9,223 nucleotides of DNA from an uncultured Slackia sp. (lineage in GTDB: Bacteria > Actinomycetota > Coriobacteriia > Coriobacteriales > Eggerthellaceae): the NCBI GenBank assembly GCA_900555495.1, contig USLD01000040.1, forward strand, positions 1 to 9,223, in the 5' to 3' direction. The notes beneath the pieces were generated by a model, which saw nothing but the letters and a program-made list of their open reading frames with translations, had not been told where the DNA came from and ran no database searches. The position numbers were made by a program, and so were the translations under genes. Within the stretch, counting starts at the first letter, position 1. Every line of letters begins with the position of its first letter. Shown one piece after another: positions 6,573-9,223 of this stretch.

Positions 6573-6830
6573 CTAATCCTCGATGAGCTCGACCTCGACA
6601 TCGCCGCCGTCGGCGCAGGCCGCGGCGCGAGCGAGGACGCGGATGGACTTGATGACGCGGCCCTGGCGGCCGATGACCTTTCCGGCGTCATCGGCGGCGA
6701 CGCGAATCTCGACGAGCTCGGCGCCGCTCTCCGAAAACGAAGAGGACACCTCGACGGCCTCTTTGTCTTCGACAAGAGGTTCGACGATTTCACGCACCAA
6801 GGCGACGATGTCGGATGACGTCTGAGACAT
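6573..6830 (-). CDS. khpA: KhpA (YlqC-type) KH-domain RNA-binding protein
   Basis: This is a small single-KH protein that in Gram-positives pairs with KhpB (Jag/EloR) and affects cell elongation and RNA stability. The 85-residue protein is almost entirely the KH fold. The GxxG loop is seen in GKVIGRQGRVIKSIRVL (49-65), preceded by ELVEIRVAADDA (38-49). The acidic N-terminal helix VALVREIVEPLVEDKEAV (9-26) is typical of the family. Its position between rpsP and rimM is the conserved bacterial arrangement and supports the call. ATG 6830 lies 2 nt after the rpsP stop, and its tail ends 3 nt before the rimM start. The gene's last codons carry the GAGG used by rimM. The partner khpB is not in this window. 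Confidence 0.93.
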   Translation of the reverse strand: MSQTSSDIVALVREIVEPLVEDKEAVEVSSSFSESGAELVEIRVAADDAGKVIGRQGRVIKSIRVLARAAACADGGDVEVELIED

Positions 6831-6832
6831 TG

Positions 6833-7078
6833 CTACTGAGCCTTCTTGGCGGTCTCGATGAGACGCTTGACGGTGTCAGTGGGCTGAGCGCCGTTGGCGA
6901 CCCACTTCTCGACCTTCTCGAGGTCCAGAACGATCTCGGAGGGCTCGACGTTGGGGTTGTAGCGGCCGACCTGCTCGATGTAGCGACCGTCACGAGGGCT
7001 ATGGGCGTCGGCAACGACCACGCGGTAGATCGGCTTCTTCTTGGCGCCATGGCGGGCGAGACGAATCTTAACTGCCAT
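6833..7078 (-). CDS. rpsP: 30S ribosomal protein bS16
   Basis: bS16 is a primary structural protein of the 30S body. The 81-residue product has the standard length and sequence: AVKIRLARHGAKKKPIYRVV (2-21), VADAHSPRDGRYIEQVGRYNP (22-42) and a C-terminal helix ending in WVANGAQPTDTVKRLI. I chose the ATG at 7078, rather than one 18 nt upstream, because MAVKIRLAR is the universal N-terminus and AAGGAG lies 9 nt before it. It is the first gene after the promoter at 7132-7160 and heads the rpsP-khpA-rimM-trmD operon, ending 2 nt before khpA. Confidence 0.97.
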   Translation of the reverse strand: MAVKIRLARHGAKKKPIYRVVVADAHSPRDGRYIEQVGRYNPNVEPSEIVLDLEKVEKWVANGAQPTDTVKRLIETAKKAQ

Positions 7079-7131
7079 TTCAGTAGACTCCTTCATGTAT
7101 ACAAGTTACTTCAAAAAACATGCGAGGGGAC

Positions 7132-7160
7132 ATGATATAACGTACCACCTCGTTTTTCAA
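7132..7160 (-). promoter_or_regulatory. SigA-type promoter of the rpsP operon
   Basis: On the minus strand TTGAAA (7155-7160) and TATCAT (7132-7137) match the -35 and -10 consensus at 5 of 6 positions each, with an ideal 17-nt spacer. Transcription should begin near 7124-7126 and leave a 5' leader of about 47 nt before the rpsP ATG at 7078. That leader is AT-richer than the surroundings. It contains a TGTATACA palindrome (7096-7103) and the AAGGAG ribosome site. No operator can be named. Confidence 0.75.
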
Positions 7161-7161
7161 G

Positions 7162-7196
7162 CGTCCGCGCCTTGCAAACCGGCAAGAACGCGGACG
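7162..7196 (-). other. Stable hairpin after pnp, no T-run
   Basis: An 8-bp outer stem, CGTCCGCG (7189-7196) with CGCGGACG (7162-7169), encloses a 5-bp inner stem, CTTGC with GCAAG, with a 6-nt loop and a 2/1 internal bulge. It starts 18 nt after the pnp stop and ends 1 nt before the -35 of the rpsP promoter. The bases that follow on the minus strand are CTTGAAAAACG, with no T-run, so it is not a standard intrinsic terminator. It may protect the pnp mRNA 3' end or cause pausing. Confidence 0.55.
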
Positions 7197-7214
7197 AATC
7201 GACGAATGATGCGC

Positions 7215-9223
7215 CTAGTGGCGGCGGCGCGGGGTGCGATGCTCGTTGTTCGCAGCCTCGCGGTTGGCACGGCCCGGACGACGGTCGGTGCGCTCGCGAC
7301 GACCCTCGCCGCGGTTCTCGCGTCCCTCGCGTCCCTCGCCGCGCGGCTCGCGGGCAGGGGCGCTTCCCTCGGGAGCGTCGGGCTTGTCGAGACGGTCGAG
7401 CGAGATCTTGCCGTTCTTCGGATCGATCTCGATGACTTCGACCTTCACCACGTCGCCCATATTGAGGACGTCTTCGACCTGGCCTACGCGGCCGTTGGCC
7501 ATGCGGGAGATGTGCAGCAAGCCGTCCTTAGAAGGCGTGAGCTTGACGAACGCGCCGAAGCTCTGGATGCCGACGACGGGGCCTTCGTAGACCTCGCCCA
7601 CCTCGGGCTCCTTGACGATGGCCTCGATGGCAGCGCGCGCGGCGCGGCCCGCCTCCTGGTCGACGGCGGCCACATGCACGGTGCCGTCTTCCTGGATGTC
7701 GATGCTGGCGCCGGTGGAATCCTGGATCCCGCGGATCGTTTCGCCGCCCTTGCCGATGACCTCGCGGATCTTCTCGACCGGGATATGGATGGTCTCGATG
7801 CGCGGAGCGGTGTCGCGCAGCTCTTCACGCGGCGCGGAGATTTCGTCGAGCATGGCGGACAGGATATGGGCGCGGCCTTCCTTGGCCTGCTGGAGCGCAC
7901 GGCCGAGGATCTCGGTGGACAGGCCCTTGGCCTTGTTGTCCATCTGCAGAGCGGTGATGCCGTTGGCGGTACCCGTCACCTTGAAGTCCATGTCGCCGAG
8001 GAAGTCCTCGAGACCCTGGATGTCGGAGAGGATGACGACGTCGTCGCCCTCCTTGATCAGGCCCATGGCGATGCCGGAAACAGGCGCCTTGATAGGCACG
8101 CCCGCATCCATGAGCGCCAGAGTGGAACCGCAGGTGGAAGCCATGGACGAAGAGCCGTTGGACTCGAGGATCTCGGACACCACGCGGATCGCATAGGGGA
8201 ACTCGTCCTCAGAGGGCAGGATCGGCAGGATGGCGCGCTCGGCGAGGGCGCCATGGCCGATTTCGCGGCGCTTCGGGGCGCCCATGCGGCCCACTTCGCC
8301 CGTGCAGTACGGCGGGAAGTTGTACTGGTGCATGTAGCGCTTGGATTCCTGCGGGTCGATCGTGTCGAGACGCTGGGCCTCGTTGAGCAGGCCCAGGGTG
8401 CACACGGACAGCGCCTGGGTCTGGCCGCGCTGGAACAGGCCGGAGCCGTGGACGCGGGGCAGGTAGCCCGGACGGATGTAGAGCGGGCGGATCTCGGTGG
8501 CGCTACGGCCGTCGGCGCGCTCGCCCGTCTCGATCACCATGGTGCGCATGGCATGCTTCTCGAGGGCCTTGCAGGCGGCGGCGATGTCGCTGCGCCACAT
8601 CTCGCGCTCCTCCTCGGAGAAGTCGTTCTCCTTGATGGACGCCTTGAGCTCTTCGACCTTGCCCATGCGGGAGAGCTTGTCGGCGTCTTTGAGGGCCGCG
8701 CTCATCTCGTCGAAGTGGGCGTTCACGCGCTCGGCGATCGAAGGATCGGCCACGTGGATCGGGTACTCCTTGGGCTCGGGAGCCACGAGGGCCAAGAACT
8801 CGGCCTGCTTCTCGCAGAACGCGGCGATGGCCTCCTGGCCGAACTCCATGGCGGCGAGCATGTCTTCCTCGGTCACCTCGTCGGCGCCGGCCTCGACCAT
8901 GGAGATGTAGTCGCGGGTGCCTGCGATCGTGAGCTCGAGGTCGGAGTTCTCCTGCTCGGCATAGGTGGGATTGACGATGAATTCGCCGGTCTCCTTATCG
9001 CGGGCGATGCGAACGCAGGCCGCGGGACCGTCGAAGGGGGTGCCGCCGCACAGAAGCGCAGCAGACGCGCCGCCGACGCAGATGCAGTCGGGCGGGTTCT
9101 GGCCGTCGCAGGCCAGCGTGGTGGCGACCACGTGGACTTCCTGCTTGAAGCCGTCGGCGAAGCCGGGACGGATCGGACGGTCGATCATACGGGCGGTCAG
9201 CGTGCCCTTGTCGGAGGGCTTCG
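7215..9223 (-). CDS. pnp: Polyribonucleotide nucleotidyltransferase (PNPase), 5' end cut by window edge
   Basis: PNPase is a trimeric 3'-5' phosphorolytic exoribonuclease that degrades mRNA and can add tails. About the first 80 residues are missing; 668 residues are visible, beginning KPSDKGTLTARMIDRPIRP. Counting from that internal Met (9188): first RNase PH domain to about 140, helical linker to about 215, and second RNase PH domain about 220-450 with NGSSSMASTCGSTLALMDAG (344-363). The metal and catalytic residues Asp395, Asp401 and Lys403 sit in LEDFLGDMDFK with the same spacing as E. coli Asp486, Asp492 and Lys494. The KH domain has VIGKGGETIRGIQ (477-489), and the S1 domain (about 533-600) has GAFVKL and GLLHIS. 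An arginine-rich tail of 57 residues follows. The stop is TAG 7215. MDNKAK (416-421) replaces the commoner MDIKI-type sequence. All catalytic features are intact. Confidence 0.97.
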   Translation of the reverse strand, partial: KPSDKGTLTARMIDRPIRPGFADGFKQEVHVVATTLACDGQNPPDCICVGGASAALLCGGTPFDGPAACVRIARDKETGEFIVNPTYAEQENSDLELTIAGTRDYISMVEAGADEVTEEDMLAAMEFGQEAIAAFCEKQAEFLALVAPEPKEYPIHVADPSIAERVNAHFDEMSAALKDADKLSRMGKVEELKASIKENDFSEEEREMWRSDIAAACKALEKHAMRTMVIETGERADGRSATEIRPLYIRPGYLPRVHGSGLFQRGQTQALSVCTLGLLNEAQRLDTIDPQESKRYMHQYNFPPYCTGEVGRMGAPKRREIGHGALAERAILPILPSEDEFPYAIRVVSEILESNGSSSMASTCGSTLALMDAGVPIKAPVSGIAMGLIKEGDDVVILSDIQGLEDFLGDMDFKVTGTANGITALQMDNKAKGLSTEILGRALQQAKEGRAHILSAMLDEISAPREELRDTAPRIETIHIPVEKIREVIGKGGETIRGIQDSTGASIDIQEDGTVHVAAVDQEAGRAARAAIEAIVKEPEVGEVYEGPVVGIQSFGAFVKLTPSKDGLLHISRMANGRVGQVEDVLNMGDVVKVEVIEIDPKNGKISLDRLDKPDAPEGSAPAREPRGEGREGRENRGEGRRERTDRRPGRANREAANNEHRTPRRRH
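7218..7388 (-). other. Arginine-rich disordered C-terminal tail of PNPase
   Basis: The last 57 residues after the S1 domain contain 16 Arg with Gly, Glu, Pro and Asn in short RGEGR, EGR and RRP units and no hydrophobic core. The DNA holds two tandem 9-bp units, CGTCCCTCG at 7321-7338 (Glu-Gly-Arg twice). It also has an 11-bp direct repeat, CCCTCGCCGCG, at 7303-7313 and 7333-7343. The tail may add non-specific RNA or protein contacts; that role is inferred from composition only. Confidence 0.75.

Noticed and set aside
1..9223. A novel defence, mobile or biosynthetic system
   Set aside because: All coding space is taken by recognised core genes in mostly canonical order; no transposase, integrase, repeat array, tRNA attachment site or unassigned gene is present.

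Overview
This GC-rich window is a stretch of housekeeping chromosome from a bacterium. Every gene lies on the minus strand. Two-subunit glycyl-tRNA synthetase, pyruvate,phosphate dikinase with its regulator, high GC and the gene order together suggest an anaerobic high-GC Gram-positive, most likely a member of the Coriobacteriia (Actinomycetota). That placement is an inference from gene content; no 16S gene or search supports it.

In transcription order (right to left): (1) pnp, cut by the right edge, encodes PNPase with an unusually arginine-rich tail. It is followed by a stable hairpin and then a near-consensus SigA promoter. (2) That promoter drives a compact ribosome and tRNA operon, rpsP - khpA - rimM - trmD, with 2-4 nt between genes. 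(3) A weak hairpin overlaps the trmD stop, and lepB (signal peptidase I), glyQ and glyS follow with gaps of 42, 2 and 1 nt. A strong intrinsic terminator sits 42 nt after glyS. (4) After a structured leader of about 100 nt come the PPDK/PEP-synthase regulatory kinase-phosphorylase and ppdK, which is cut by the left edge.

Functionally the first operon makes ribosomal protein bS16, a small KH RNA-binding protein, the 30S maturation factor RimM and the tRNA m1G37 methyltransferase. The middle set adds protein export processing and glycine charging. The last pair is an enzyme with its own phospho-switch controlling pyruvate/PEP interconversion.

The main anomaly is that rimM is broken. Its two halves lie in different frames, and the reading suggests loss of one copy of a 7-bp direct repeat. 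The PPDK leader can be drawn as a three-way junction plus a hairpin beside the ribosome binding site, which is worth testing for conservation. I found no phage, transposon, CRISPR, defence or otherwise exotic system; the rest is ordinary core genome.
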